Shown here piece by piece: positions 41,722 through 50,562 of a stretch of DNA of 64,000 nt. The notes under the pieces were generated by a model that was not told the origin of the DNA, did not search any database, and worked only from the letters and a program-made list of their open reading frames with translations. The position numbers and the translations under genes were made by a program. The DNA comes from JADZAI01 sp046348585. Its GTDB lineage: Bacteria > Pseudomonadota > Alphaproteobacteria > Micropepsales > Micropepsaceae. Location of the stretch: contig JAXMDZ010000006.1 of NCBI GenBank assembly GCA_046348585.1, positions 51,392 to 115,391 of the forward strand, given 5' to 3'. The number at the start of each line of letters is the position of its first letter. Position 1 is the first letter of the stretch.

Positions 41722-41810
41722 TGCACTACTAGACCGTGTAGGCAACAAATCTCCAAAACTGTTATGTGGATATTGAAGTAGATGCGGTTTCAATCCGAAG
41801 TATTCTTGGA

Positions 41811-42512
41811 ATGTCGTCCGTAAAGGGCCGCAACACTGGCAGGACGATCCCGTCCCGCAAAGATCGCGGATCGGCGAGACCGGCCGATCACGCGGGCCTG
41901 CTTGGCGAACGCCGCCGCCCCCGCGTCGCGGACCCCAGACGCGACATTCGCCGCCTCTTCGCCGCGATGCGCTCGATCGTGCGGGTGGTGCCCGGCGTGT
42001 CGCCGGGCGAGCGCGAGGCCGTCGCCCAGATCGACCGGCGGCTCGGCGTTCTTGCCCGCGCCTGGTCGCTGACCGGGGGCCGGACCGGCGACGGCCGCGA
42101 CGGGGCGGTCGATCTGGAGTTTCTGGTCGCCGAGGAGATGAGTTCGCACCGGCTGCCCGAAGGCGGCCGGTTCCGCGCCCATGGCGGCCGCGTGCGGCTG
42201 CCCTCGCGGCTTGCCTGGGCGGTGGCGATCGCGGTCCACGAACTGGCGATCGACGCCCTCGCCAGCGGCGTTCTGGCGAGCGACGGCGGCTGGATCGACA
42301 TCGCCTGGCGGCTGACCGACGTGGGCGGCACGCGCCTCCTGCTCAGCTGGTGCGAGCGCGGCCGGTCGAAACCGGCGGGCGCGGCGACCCGCACCGGGCC
42401 GGACCTTTCGACGCTGGAACGCCTGACGCTGGGCGACTTGAAAGTCCCCGATGCGTTCGACATCCGGCGCGGGCGTCTGGCCTGCCTTCTCGAAGTGCGC
42501 CTCGGCGGCTAA
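41811..42512 (+). CDS. Degenerate HWE-type histidine kinase
   Basis: A 233-residue protein resembling the dimerisation and ATPase region of HWE/HisKA_2 kinases without a sensor domain. The helix RRLFAAMRSIVRVVPG aligns with the HWE phospho-acceptor helix (NHRVKNTLAVVQSIA), but the acceptor His position holds Arg. The N box reads HELAIDALASGVLA instead of HELATNAAKYGAL, with Asp at the metal-binding Asn. The final G box is not visible. It is probably a pseudo-kinase or binding partner. I chose ATG 41811; a GTG at 41766 is in frame, but the intervening bases are AT-rich and unlike coding DNA. Confidence 0.6.
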   Translation: MSSVKGRNTGRTIPSRKDRGSARPADHAGLLGERRRPRVADPRRDIRRLFAAMRSIVRVVPGVSPGEREAVAQIDRRLGVLARAWSLTGGRTGDGRDGAVDLEFLVAEEMSSHRLPEGGRFRAHGGRVRLPSRLAWAVAIAVHELAIDALASGVLASDGGWIDIAWRLTDVGGTRLLLSWCERGRSKPAGAATRTGPDLSTLERLTLGDLKVPDAFDIRRGRLACLLEVRLGG

Positions 42513-42519
42513 GCCGCGT

Positions 42520-43269
42520 TCAGCGCCCGCCCGGACGCGGCAGCGGCCTGTCGAGATGGAGATAGGCCGGACTGAACAGCGCCGCCGCCGCCAGCTCGTC
42601 GAAATCCGGGATCGTCAGCGTATGGCCGTCGAGCACGATCAGGCTTGCGGCCCGCAATTCCTGCAACGTGCGATTGACGTGCACGGTCGAAAGCCCGGTC
42701 GCGTCGGCGAGTTCGGTTTGGGTCAGCGGGAAGGCGCAGCTTCCGGCCTTGATCTGGCCGATCGCCTTCAGCCGGACATGCAGCTCGCAGAGCAGATGGC
42801 CGATCCGCTCCAGCGCGCTGCGCTGGCCGAGGCTCAGCACCCATTCGCGCTGGATCGAGGCCTCGACCAGCAGATCGCGGACGAAGGCGCGCACGAGACG
42901 GGGCGCGGCGGCGAGCAGGCGCTCGAAACTGTCGCGCCCGATTTCGCAGACCGCCGCCGGCGAGAGACTGGACACCGAATGGTCCATCTCGTTCAGCATG
43001 TACATTTGCAGGTCGCAGAAATCGCCGGGCAGCAGGAATCCGGCGATCTGGCGTCTGCCGTCTTCCAGCTGCTTGGTGCGGCAGGCCCAGCCGCTCAAAA
43101 GGATCGTGACCGAATCGGTCCGGTCTCCCTCGGCGATGATGTCGCGGCGCGCGGCTATCTGACGCACGCGCCCCTGCATCGCCGCCAGCAGGGCGGCGCG
43201 GCTGTCCGAATCGAGGCCGACACAGTGCTCTAGCCTGTGAATCAGCGGGTTGGGCGGCGTCGCCGTCAT
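42520..43269 (-). CDS. Crp/Fnr-family transcription regulator
   Basis: A 249-residue regulator with an N-terminal cyclic-nucleotide-binding-like barrel (IIAEGDRTDSVTILLSGWA, LPGDFCDL) and a C-terminal winged helix with the recognition helix LTQTELADATGLSTVHVNRTLQEL. No Cys cluster for an Fe-S center is seen, so it is not a classical FNR. It is convergent with the degenerate HWE kinase gene and divergent from the chemotaxis operon across a 555-base AT-rich region. ATG 43269 is preferred to the TTG at 43305. Confidence 0.9.
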   Translation of the reverse strand: MTATPPNPLIHRLEHCVGLDSDSRAALLAAMQGRVRQIAARRDIIAEGDRTDSVTILLSGWACRTKQLEDGRRQIAGFLLPGDFCDLQMYMLNEMDHSVSSLSPAAVCEIGRDSFERLLAAAPRLVRAFVRDLLVEASIQREWVLSLGQRSALERIGHLLCELHVRLKAIGQIKAGSCAFPLTQTELADATGLSTVHVNRTLQELRAASLIVLDGHTLTIPDFDELAAAALFSPAYLHLDRPLPRPGGR

Positions 43270-43474
43270 GGCTTTGAGAAAGTCTGGCGTGTGGGACCCG
43301 ACCAATAACCTATGTTAATTCCGGCGGCTTTCCGTTGCGGTAGGCTATCTTTATCGAGGGAACGGGCGAGCGGGATACCGCGACAGCCTGTGTGCGATTC
43401 GGCCGGGGAGGATGGCCGTCAATTTGAAGGCTTGCCTCATGGTCGGGGTGAGCCATTTTCGTCTTGCCGTAATT

Positions 43475-43485
43475 GTGCATTGCAC
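43475..43485. promoter_or_regulatory. Palindrome GTGCA-T-TGCAC
   Basis: A perfect 11-base palindrome in the leader shared by the Crp/Fnr gene and the chemotaxis operon. It is a candidate operator; its regulator is not known. Confidence 0.3.
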
Positions 43486-43703
43486 GTTAGCCTCTAGAAC
43501 AAGGCACGACGAAAGCCAAATTGAGTCTATAATTATAGTTTATTGATTGATTTCTTTGGGTTATTGCCCTCCCTCGGAACAAATATAGAATCGCTATTGG
43601 TGAAATGAGTATTGAGGATGTCGTAACGTCATCTGCATTATTCCCTAGTTCCATTCAATCCTGAAACGTCTCGTTAACCGAACCCCCCGTATTTCTTCTG
43701 AAT

Positions 43704-43719
43704 CATCCGGATTCGGATG
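43704..43719 (+). promoter_or_regulatory. Hairpin CATCCG-GATT-CGGATG in chemotaxis leader
   Basis: A perfect six-base inverted repeat with a four-base loop, about 106 bases before the first ATG of the chemotaxis operon. It could be a protein-binding site or a leader-RNA hairpin. Confidence 0.35.
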
Positions 43720-43825
43720 GTCAGCCTCGGTGCGTGCCGCGCGTTCGCACTGGGGTCCGTCGTCAGGGGAAACGGGGACGAGCAGCCGCCGGCGCTGCCG
43801 CCCAATGCGATTCAGGGGGCATTCC

Positions 43826-46399
43826 ATGCTCGACTCCATCAACGCCCGTCTTTCGATCGGCGTCCGTTTGACGATTATCGCCGCCTGCTTTCTGACGGCC
43901 GTCGCCGTGGCGGTGAGTTACGACGGCCTCTGGCAGCGTCTGATGACGCCGCAGGCGGTCCTGCCGCTCTCGGCGATCGGCCTGGCGCTGCTCGCGGGGC
44001 TCACGCTCTCCTGGTCGGTGGCGAGCGGCCTCGGCCGGCGCCTCGCCTCCTTCGCCGGCGCCGCCGGCAAGATGGCCTCCGGCGACGCCGCCGCCGAAAT
44101 CCCCCACCGCGACGACACCAACGAGACCGGCCAGCTCGCCGCCGGCCTCGACGCGCTGCGCGGCGCGGTCGCCGGCAAGACCGGCGCGGCGGACGGCAAG
44201 GGCGCCGGCTGGACCGACGCAATCTCGCGCTCACAGGCGGTCATCGAGTTCAAGCCCGACGGCACCATCCTCGACGCCAACGAGAATTTCTGCGCGACGC
44301 TCGGCTACAGCCTCGACGAGATCAAGGGCCGCAGCCACAGCCTCTTCGTCACGGACGCCTACCGAGCCTCGTCCGACTATCGCGCCTTCTGGGACAAGCT
44401 GAACGCCGGCCAGTTCGTCGCCGACAAGTTCCTGCGCGTCGGCAAGGGCGGCAAGGAAGTCTGGATCCAGGCCTCCTACAACCCGATCATGGGCGCCGAC
44501 GGCAAGGTCGCCAAGGTCGTCAAGTTCGCCACCGACATCACCGCCCAGGAGCTTCTCGCCCGCGAAGCCGCCTACAAGAGCGCGGCCTTCGCCGGCTCGT
44601 CGGTCGCGATGATGATGATCGACCGCGACTTCAAGGTCACCTACGTCAACGAAGCCACGCGCCGCTTGCTGACCGACAATCTCGCGGCCTTCCGCACGCT
44701 CTGGCCGAATTTCAGCCCGGAGACGATCGTCGGCACCTGCATCGACACGTTCCACAAGAACCCGGCGCACCAGCGCCAGATGCTGGCCGACACCTCGCGC
44801 CTGCCGCACCGCACCGACATCTCGGTCGGCGACCTGAAGTTCGCGCTCAACGTCAGCGCCGTGCTCGACTCCAAGGGCGCCTATGTCGGCAACGTGCTGG
44901 AGTGGGACAACGTCACCGCGACCCGCCTCAACGCCGGCATGCTCAAGGCGCTCGACCGCTCGCAGGCGATCATCGAATTCAACCTCGACGGCACGATCGT
45001 CAACGCCAACGAGAATTTCTGCGCCACGCTCGGTTATTCGCTGGGCGAGATTCAGGGCAAGCACCACTCGATGTTCGTCGAGCCGGCCTATCGCGCATCG
45101 CCCGAATACCGTGCCTTCTGGGAATCGCTGGCCCGTGGCGAGTTCCAGGCCGCCAAGTATCTGCGCATCGGTAAGGGTGGCAAGGAGATCTGGATTCAGG
45201 CCTCCTACAACCCGATCATGGACGGCAACGGTAAGCCCTTTAAGATCGTCGAGTTCGCCGCCGACGTCACCGACATCGAGAACGAGCGCAAGGCCGCCGA
45301 GCGCGCGGCCGAGCAGGCCGAGGTCGTCGCCTCGCTGGCCTCGGGCCTCAAGGCGCTCTCCGACGGCGACCTGACGCAGCGCATCTCCAAGCCGTTCGTC
45401 GGCAACTACGAGCAGCTGCGCATGGACTTCAACGCCGCCATCGACAATCTGCAGGACGCGATGAAGACCATCGCCGTCAACGCCGGCGGCATCCGCTCCG
45501 GCGCGGGCGAAGTCAGCCAGGCAGCCGACGACCTGTCGCGCCGCACCGAGCAGCAGGCGGCCAGCCTTGAAGAAACCGCCGCGGCGCTCGACGAGATCAC
45601 CGCGACGGTCCGCAAGACCGCCGAGGGCGCCAAGCAGGCCAATTCGGTCGCCGTCGCCGCCCGCGGCAGCGCCGAGACGAGCGGCCAGGTCGTCCGCGAC
45701 ACCGTCGCCGCGATGGCCGAGATCGAACGCTCGTCCAAGCAGATCTCGCAGATCATCGGCGTGATCGACGAAATCGCCTTCCAGACCAACCTCCTCGCCC
45801 TCAACGCGGGCGTCGAGGCGGCCCGGGCCGGCGAAGCGGGCCGCGGCTTCGCGGTCGTCGCCTCCGAGGTGCGGGCGCTGGCGCAGCGCTCCTCGGAAGC
45901 CGCCAAGGAGATCAAGGGCCTCATCTCGGCCTCCTCGCAGCACGTCGAATCGGGCGTGAAGCTGGTCAGCCAGTCGGGCGCGGCGCTTCAGCAGATCGTC
46001 GAGCGGGTGGGCGAGGTCAGCGGCCTCGTCTCCGAGATCTCGGCGTCGGCCCAGGAACAGTCGACCGCGCTGACCCAGGTCAACACGGCGATCAACCAGA
46101 TGGACCAGGTGACGCAGCAGAACGCCGCGATGGTTGAGGAAACCACCGCCGCCAGCCACTCGCTGAACCAGGAAGCCGAGGCGCTGATGGAGCTGCTCGG
46201 CCGCTTCAAGTCGGGCGCCGAGGTCGTCGCCCATGCCCCGGCCCCGACCCCGGCGCGCGCCGCCAAGGCCCGCGCCAAGGCCCCCGGTCAGCCGATCGCC
46301 GAACAGCGCCGCCGCGTCGCCAGCTTCGCGGCCGGTAACGGCGGTGCGGCGGCGGCCGCCGCCAGCTCCGGCGGCGACGGCGACTGGGCCGAGTTCTGA
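43826..46399 (+). CDS. mcpA: Methyl-accepting chemotaxis protein with three PAS domains
   Basis: An 857-residue receptor, first in the operon. Two N-terminal membrane spans (about 17-33 and 46-66) leave a very short periplasmic loop. PAS1 (about 134-240), PAS2 (about 250-365) and PAS3 (about 376-485) follow; PAS1 and PAS3 are near-copies sharing DANENFCATLGYSL/NANENFCATLGYSL and GKGGKE.WIQASYNPIM. A HAMP-like segment (about 500-545) leads to the signalling hairpin with the tip IDEIAFQTNLLALNAGVEAARAG (about 647-669). The end DWAEF fits the xWxxF CheR-tether motif. It probably senses an internal redox or energy signal. The start at 43826 skips an implausible basic N-extension. Confidence 0.93.
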   Translation: MLDSINARLSIGVRLTIIAACFLTAVAVAVSYDGLWQRLMTPQAVLPLSAIGLALLAGLTLSWSVASGLGRRLASFAGAAGKMASGDAAAEIPHRDDTNETGQLAAGLDALRGAVAGKTGAADGKGAGWTDAISRSQAVIEFKPDGTILDANENFCATLGYSLDEIKGRSHSLFVTDAYRASSDYRAFWDKLNAGQFVADKFLRVGKGGKEVWIQASYNPIMGADGKVAKVVKFATDITAQELLAREAAYKSAAFAGSSVAMMMIDRDFKVTYVNEATRRLLTDNLAAFRTLWPNFSPETIVGTCIDTFHKNPAHQRQMLADTSRLPHRTDISVGDLKFALNVSAVLDSKGAYVGNVLEWDNVTATRLNAGMLKALDRSQAIIEFNLDGTIVNANENFCATLGYSLGEIQGKHHSMFVEPAYRASPEYRAFWESLARGEFQAAKYLRIGKGGKEIWIQASYNPIMDGNGKPFKIVEFAADVTDIENERKAAERAAEQAEVVASLASGLKALSDGDLTQRISKPFVGNYEQLRMDFNAAIDNLQDAMKTIAVNAGGIRSGAGEVSQAADDLSRRTEQQAASLEETAAALDEITATVRKTAEGAKQANSVAVAARGSAETSGQVVRDTVAAMAEIERSSKQISQIIGVIDEIAFQTNLLALNAGVEAARAGEAGRGFAVVASEVRALAQRSSEAAKEIKGLISASSQHVESGVKLVSQSGAALQQIVERVGEVSGLVSEISASAQEQSTALTQVNTAINQMDQVTQQNAAMVEETTAASHSLNQEAEALMELLGRFKSGAEVVAHAPAPTPARAAKARAKAPGQPIAEQRRRVASFAAGNGGAAAAAASSGGDGDWAEF

Positions 46400-46413
46400 G
46401 CGGCGGCCCGGAC

Positions 46414-46677
46414 ATGAAGCTCGCCAAGGTGCTCGACTACGCCGCCGCCGCGCCGCTGAAGGCGGAGCTGGCGGCGGCCCGGGGAACCCCGGTGGCGCTC
46501 GACGCCTCCGAGGTCGATCGGATGGGCGCGCTCTGCCTTCAGGTTCTCCTCGCCGCCGGCAAGGCCTGGCGCGAGGACGGGCATGACTTCCAGATCGCCG
46601 ATCCCTCCCTCCCGTTCCTGGACGCCGTGCGGCTGATGGCGGCCGGCCAACACCTCGCCCCGCAAGGAGACGCGTGA
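46414..46677 (+). CDS. STAS-domain chemotaxis protein (CheX/CheS position)
   Basis: An 87-residue single STAS-like domain, recognisable by VALDASEVDRMGALCLQVLL, the usual Asp-x-S-x-x-x-x-D pattern with the Ser phospho-site segment. In Caulobacter the gene in this place is called cheX, and in Sinorhizobium a protein at this place (CheS) assists CheA in removing phosphate from CheY1. It may act likewise here. It lies 14 bases after the receptor and overlaps cheY by one base (TGATG). Confidence 0.75.
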   Translation: MKLAKVLDYAAAAPLKAELAAARGTPVALDASEVDRMGALCLQVLLAAGKAWREDGHDFQIADPSLPFLDAVRLMAAGQHLAPQGDA

Positions 46678-47042
46678 TGAGCATGACTGTCCTGACCGTC
46701 GACGACTCGCGCATGATGCGAGAGATGCTGGCGATGGTCCTGCGCGAAGCCGGCTTCAACGTGCTTCAGGCCGAGGACGGCCTGGACGGCCTCAAGGTGC
46801 TCGAAGAAGCCGAGCCCGACGTCATCATCACCGACATCAACATGCCCAACCTCGACGGCTACGGCTTCATCGAGGGGGTGCGCCGCGACCGCCGCCACCG
46901 TTCGCGGCCGATCCTGGTGCTGTCGACCGAAAGCGATCCGGAAAAGAAGGGCCGGGCGCGCGCCGCCGGCGCGACCGGATGGATCGTCAAACCGTTCAAG
47001 GCCGAATCCCTGATCGACGCCATCCGCCGCGTCGCCGCCTAG
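46677..47042 (+). CDS. cheY: Chemotaxis response regulator CheY (first copy)
   Basis: A 121-residue single receiver domain. The acidic pocket is D9-D10, the phospho-acceptor is D53 in IITDINMP, the switch Ser/Thr lies in VLSTES, and the conserved Lys is in IVKPFKAE. As the first CheY in the operon it may be the phosphate sink or one of the motor regulators. ATG 46677 is chosen; GTG 46674 is also in frame. Confidence 0.95.
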   Translation: MSMTVLTVDDSRMMREMLAMVLREAGFNVLQAEDGLDGLKVLEEAEPDVIITDINMPNLDGYGFIEGVRRDRRHRSRPILVLSTESDPEKKGRARAAGATGWIVKPFKAESLIDAIRRVAA

Positions 47043-47055
47043 AAGGCCCTCGCCC

Positions 47056-49221
47056 ATGAACCCGATGGACGCCATCAAGCAGACCTACTTCCAGGAGTGC
47101 GAAGAGCTCCTGGGCGATCTGGAGCGCGGCCTGCTCAGCCTCCAGGACGGCGACGGCGACAACGAAACCATCAACGCGGTCTTCCGCGCGGTCCATTCGG
47201 TGAAGGGCGGCGCGGGCGCGTTCGGCTTCGAGGCGCTGGTCGCCTTCTCGCACGTCTTCGAAACGGCGCTCGACGAGATGCGCTCGGGCCGTCTCGACGC
47301 CACGCCCGCCGGCGTCGCCTCGATGCTGCGCGCCGCCGACATCCTCTCCGACCTGGTGCAGGCCGCCAAGGGCGGCACCACCGTGGACGAGGCCCGCGTC
47401 GCCGCCAGCTCGGCCGAACTGGAAGCCCTGACCGCAGGCGAATCCGCCGCGCCCGCCGCCGCTTCGGCCGCGCCCGCCGGCGACGAGCCCGCGACCGACG
47501 AGTGGGGCTTCGCCCCGCTGAAGATGGAGATCGACGGACCCGGCGGCGGCGACGGCGGCGGCGAATGGCGGCTGGTGCTGAAGCCGTCGACGGCGATGTA
47601 CGTCAACGGCCACGACGCCGCGATCTTCCTGCGCGAGATCGAACGCCTCGGCGAATGCCGCACCGAACTCGACCTCGCCGCGCTCCCGGCCTTCGAGGCG
47701 CTCGACCCGGAAGCCTCCTATCTCGCCTGGACCGTCCACATCGACCCGTCGGTCGAGGAATCGGCGATCCGCGAGATCCTCGATTTCGTCGGCGACGACT
47801 GCCCGTTCGAGCTGACCCGCGAAGGCGGGGCCGCCGCCCCCGAGGCCGCCGCGCCCGCGGCCGACGATTTCGACATCTCCTCGCTCCTCGCCTCGATCAA
47901 GGACGATCCGGCCCCGGCCGAATCCGCCGCCGCGCCCGTCGCGGCGCCGGCCGCCGCCCGGTCCGAGGCGCCGGCCGCCGACGCCCAGTCCGGTTCGCGT
48001 GCCGCCAGCGCCGCGCCCGGCGCGACGATCCGCGTCGATCTGGAACGCGTCGACCGGATGATCGATCTGGTCGGCGAACTCGTCATCAATCAGGCGATGC
48101 TCGCCCAGCGCGTCGCCGAAAGCGGCGTCGCCCGCTCCTCGAACATCGCCATGGGCCTCGACGAGCTGGAACATCTCACGCGCGAGATCCAGGACAGCGT
48201 CATGGCGATCCGCGCGCAGCCCGTGCGCTCCGTCTTCCAGCGCATGCCGCGTCTGGTGCGCGAAGTGGCGGCGGCGACCGGCAAGCAGGTCCGCCTCGTC
48301 ACCGAGGGCGAGGGCACCGAGGTCGACAAGACCGTCATCGAGCGCCTGTCCGACCCGATCACCCACATGCTGCGCAACGCGGTCGATCACGGCCTCGAAA
48401 CGCCGGACGAGCGCATCGCCGCCGGCAAGCCGGCCGAAGGCACGGTCAAGATGACGGCGCTGCACCGCTCGGGCCGCATCGTCATCGAGGTCGCCGACGA
48501 CGGCAAGGGCATCAACCGCCCGCGCGTGCGCGACATCGCGGTCTCCAAGGGCCTCATCGCCGCCGACGCGACGCTCAGCGACGATGAGATCGACAATCTG
48601 ATCTTCTTGCCCGGCTTCTCGACCGCCTCCACGGTCTCCAACATCTCCGGCCGCGGCGTCGGCATGGACGTGGTGAAGCGTTCGATCCAGGCGCTCGGCG
48701 GGCGCATCTCGATCAGCTCGATCCCCGGCAAGGGCTCGACCTTCTCGATGTCGCTGCCGCTCACCCTCGCGGTGCTCGACGGCATGGTCGTCTCGGTCGG
48801 CAATCACACGCTGGTGGTGCCGCTGACCGCCATTATAGAGACCCTGCGACCCAAGCCGTCCGAAATCCGCCGCCTCGGCCCCAAGGGCAGCGTGCTGGTG
48901 GTGCGCGGCGCGCATGTGCCGCTGGTCGATATCGGCATGGCGCTCGGCTGGCGCACCGGCCCGATCGACCCGGCCAACGCCGTCACGCTGCTGGTCGAAA
49001 CCGAAGGCGGCGGCCGCGCCGCGCTCGTCGTCGACGACATCCAGGGCCAGCGCCAGGTGGTGATCAAGAGCCTGGCGGCGAACTACCAGTCGGTCGATGG
49101 CGTCGCCGCGGCGACCATCCTCGGCGACGGGCGCGTCGCGCTGATCCTCGACGTCGACACCATCGTGGAACTGCGCACCTCCAACCGGCCGGACTCCAAT
49201 CTCTTGGCGAAAGCGAGCTGA
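47056..49221 (+). CDS. cheA: Chemotaxis histidine kinase CheA
   Basis: The 721-residue core kinase. Hpt domain: H47 in FRAVHSVKGGAG. A variable P2-like region covers about 150-265, with an Ala/Pro linker on each side. The P3 dimerisation helices start at RVDLERVDRMIDLVGELVIN. The P4 ATPase has HMLRNAVDHGLE (N box), VADDGKGI (G1) and GRGVGMDVVK (G2). The P5 CheW-like domain is C-terminal (about 585-710). All catalytic motifs are intact. It phosphorylates the CheY proteins and CheB. Confidence 0.97.
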   Translation: MNPMDAIKQTYFQECEELLGDLERGLLSLQDGDGDNETINAVFRAVHSVKGGAGAFGFEALVAFSHVFETALDEMRSGRLDATPAGVASMLRAADILSDLVQAAKGGTTVDEARVAASSAELEALTAGESAAPAAASAAPAGDEPATDEWGFAPLKMEIDGPGGGDGGGEWRLVLKPSTAMYVNGHDAAIFLREIERLGECRTELDLAALPAFEALDPEASYLAWTVHIDPSVEESAIREILDFVGDDCPFELTREGGAAAPEAAAPAADDFDISSLLASIKDDPAPAESAAAPVAAPAAARSEAPAADAQSGSRAASAAPGATIRVDLERVDRMIDLVGELVINQAMLAQRVAESGVARSSNIAMGLDELEHLTREIQDSVMAIRAQPVRSVFQRMPRLVREVAAATGKQVRLVTEGEGTEVDKTVIERLSDPITHMLRNAVDHGLETPDERIAAGKPAEGTVKMTALHRSGRIVIEVADDGKGINRPRVRDIAVSKGLIAADATLSDDEIDNLIFLPGFSTASTVSNISGRGVGMDVVKRSIQALGGRISISSIPGKGSTFSMSLPLTLAVLDGMVVSVGNHTLVVPLTAIIETLRPKPSEIRRLGPKGSVLVVRGAHVPLVDIGMALGWRTGPIDPANAVTLLVETEGGGRAALVVDDIQGQRQVVIKSLAANYQSVDGVAAATILGDGRVALILDVDTIVELRTSNRPDSNLLAKAS

Positions 49222-49225
49222 ACCC

Positions 49226-49690
49226 ATGGAAAACGCTGAAGCGCTCAACAAGAACCTCGAGCTCATCTCGTTCCGGATCGGCGAGCAGGAATTCTGCCTC
49301 GACATCATGGCGGTGCGCGAAATCCGCGGCGGCGCCGCGACGACGCCGCTGCCGCACTCGCCCGACTTCGTGCTGGGCGTCATCAATCTGCGCGGCGCGG
49401 TGCTGCCGATCATCGACCTGAAGGCCCGCCTCGGGCTCGGCAAGGGCGAAACGACCGAGCGCAGCGTCGTCATCGTGGTGCGCATCGGTTCGCGCCTCGT
49501 CGGCCTCCTGGTCGATGCGGTCTCCGAAATCCTCGCCGCCGACCCGTCGATGATCCAGCCCACGCCTTCCATCGGCTGCGACACCGTCACCCGCTTCGTG
49601 CGCGGCATCCTCACCATGGACGGCCGCATGGTCTCCTGGATCGCGCTGGACGAGATCCTGCCGGTCATTGAGGAAGCGGAGGCCGCATGA
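49226..49690 (+). CDS. cheW: Chemotaxis coupling protein CheW
   Basis: A 154-residue adaptor linking the receptor to CheA. The SH3-like fold is marked by SFRIGEQEFCLDIMAVREIRG, VINLRGAVLPIIDLK and GLLVDAVSEIL, all standard. It lies four bases after cheA and overlaps cheR by four. Confidence 0.95.
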   Translation: MENAEALNKNLELISFRIGEQEFCLDIMAVREIRGGAATTPLPHSPDFVLGVINLRGAVLPIIDLKARLGLGKGETTERSVVIVVRIGSRLVGLLVDAVSEILAADPSMIQPTPSIGCDTVTRFVRGILTMDGRMVSWIALDEILPVIEEAEAA

Positions 49691-50562
49691 GCGCCGCCGC
49701 GGCATCCCCGAAAACGCGCTCGGAAGCGCTGGTCGAGGCCGAGTTCGTCCTCTCCCGGCGCAATTTCGAGAACATCGCCGGGCTGCTGCGGACCGAATCG
49801 GGCATCCATCTGCCCGAGTCGAAGGCGATGCTCGTCTATTCGCGTCTCGCCAAGCGGCTGCGCCAGACCGGCTGCCCGGACTTCGACGCCTATTGGGAGC
49901 TGATCGACTCGCCCGCCGGCGCGCAGGAGCGCCAGGCCATGTTCGCCGCGCTCACCACCAACGTCACCCGCTTCTTCCGCGAGCCGCACCATTTCGACCA
50001 CCTGAAGAAGACGGTCCTGCCCGAGCTCGTGGCGACCGCAAGGGCGGGCGGGCGCGTGCGGCTGTGGTCGTCGGCCTGCTCGACCGGCGAGGAGCCCTAT
50101 TCGATCGCCCTCACGGTGCTCGACATGCTGCCCGAGGCCGCGCGGCTCGACGTGAAGATCCTCGCCACCGACATCGACCCGGTGGTCGTCGCCACCGCGC
50201 GCGCCGGCATCTACCGCGCCGACGTGCAGTCGGTGGTGCCGCAGCCGCTGCGCGACAAATGGCTGGCGCGCGACCGCGAAAGCGGCGCCTGGCGCGTCAA
50301 GGACGAGGTCAAGGCGCTCGTCACCTTCAACCAGCTGAACCTCATCGGCGCCTGGCCGATCAAGGGTCCGTTCGACGTCATTTTCTGCCGCAACGTCGTC
50401 ATCTATTTCGAGGACGAGACCCAGGCCCATGTCTGGGGCCGCTTCCACAAGATGCTCGCCCCCGAAGGCCGCCTCTATGTCGGCCATTCGGAGCGCGTCG
50501 ACGTGCCGGGCTATGTCAGCGACGGCCTGACCGTCTATCGCAAGACCGGAGGGCGCGCGTGA
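49687..50562 (+). CDS. cheR: Chemotaxis protein methyltransferase CheR
   Basis: A 291-residue SAM-dependent enzyme that methylates glutamates of the receptor. The N-terminal helical domain (about 1-90) precedes the SAM-binding part with WSSACSTGEEPYSIA and FCRNVVIYF. TTNVTRFFREP is the conserved methyltransferase segment. The beta-subdomain that binds the receptor C-terminal pentapeptide should follow the SAM motif. It overlaps cheW and cheB by four bases. Confidence 0.96.
   Translation: MSAAAASPKTRSEALVEAEFVLSRRNFENIAGLLRTESGIHLPESKAMLVYSRLAKRLRQTGCPDFDAYWELIDSPAGAQERQAMFAALTTNVTRFFREPHHFDHLKKTVLPELVATARAGGRVRLWSSACSTGEEPYSIALTVLDMLPEAARLDVKILATDIDPVVVATARAGIYRADVQSVVPQPLRDKWLARDRESGAWRVKDEVKALVTFNQLNLIGAWPIKGPFDVIFCRNVVIYFEDETQAHVWGRFHKMLAPEGRLYVGHSERVDVPGYVSDGLTVYRKTGGRA

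Larger units (their letters stand above)
43270..43825. other. Long AT-rich intergenic region upstream of the chemotaxis operon
   Basis: About 555 bases without a credible gene; the only open frames are short and low quality. The part from about 43480 to 43720 is clearly more AT-rich than the surroundings. It contains three palindromes: GTGCA-T-TGCAC (43475-43485), CTATAATTATAG (43527-43538) and CATCCG-GATT-CGGATG (43704-43719). It must hold the promoters of both the Crp-like gene and the chemotaxis operon, but I could not place them reliably. Confidence 0.6.

Noticed and set aside
43645..43842. Small minus-strand open frame upstream of the receptor
   Set aside because: It overlaps the receptor start, has no ribosome-binding site and a low-complexity product.
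44231..46759. Long antisense open frame opposite the chemoreceptor gene
   Set aside because: It is a shadow of the receptor's codon bias, with no domain and no plausible start signal.
46996..50487. Very long antisense open frame (over 1100 codons) opposite cheA-cheW-cheR
   Set aside because: It is the mirror of strongly conserved coding sequence in high-G+C DNA. The translated product is Arg/Gly/Ala-rich with no domain, and the sense genes are certain.
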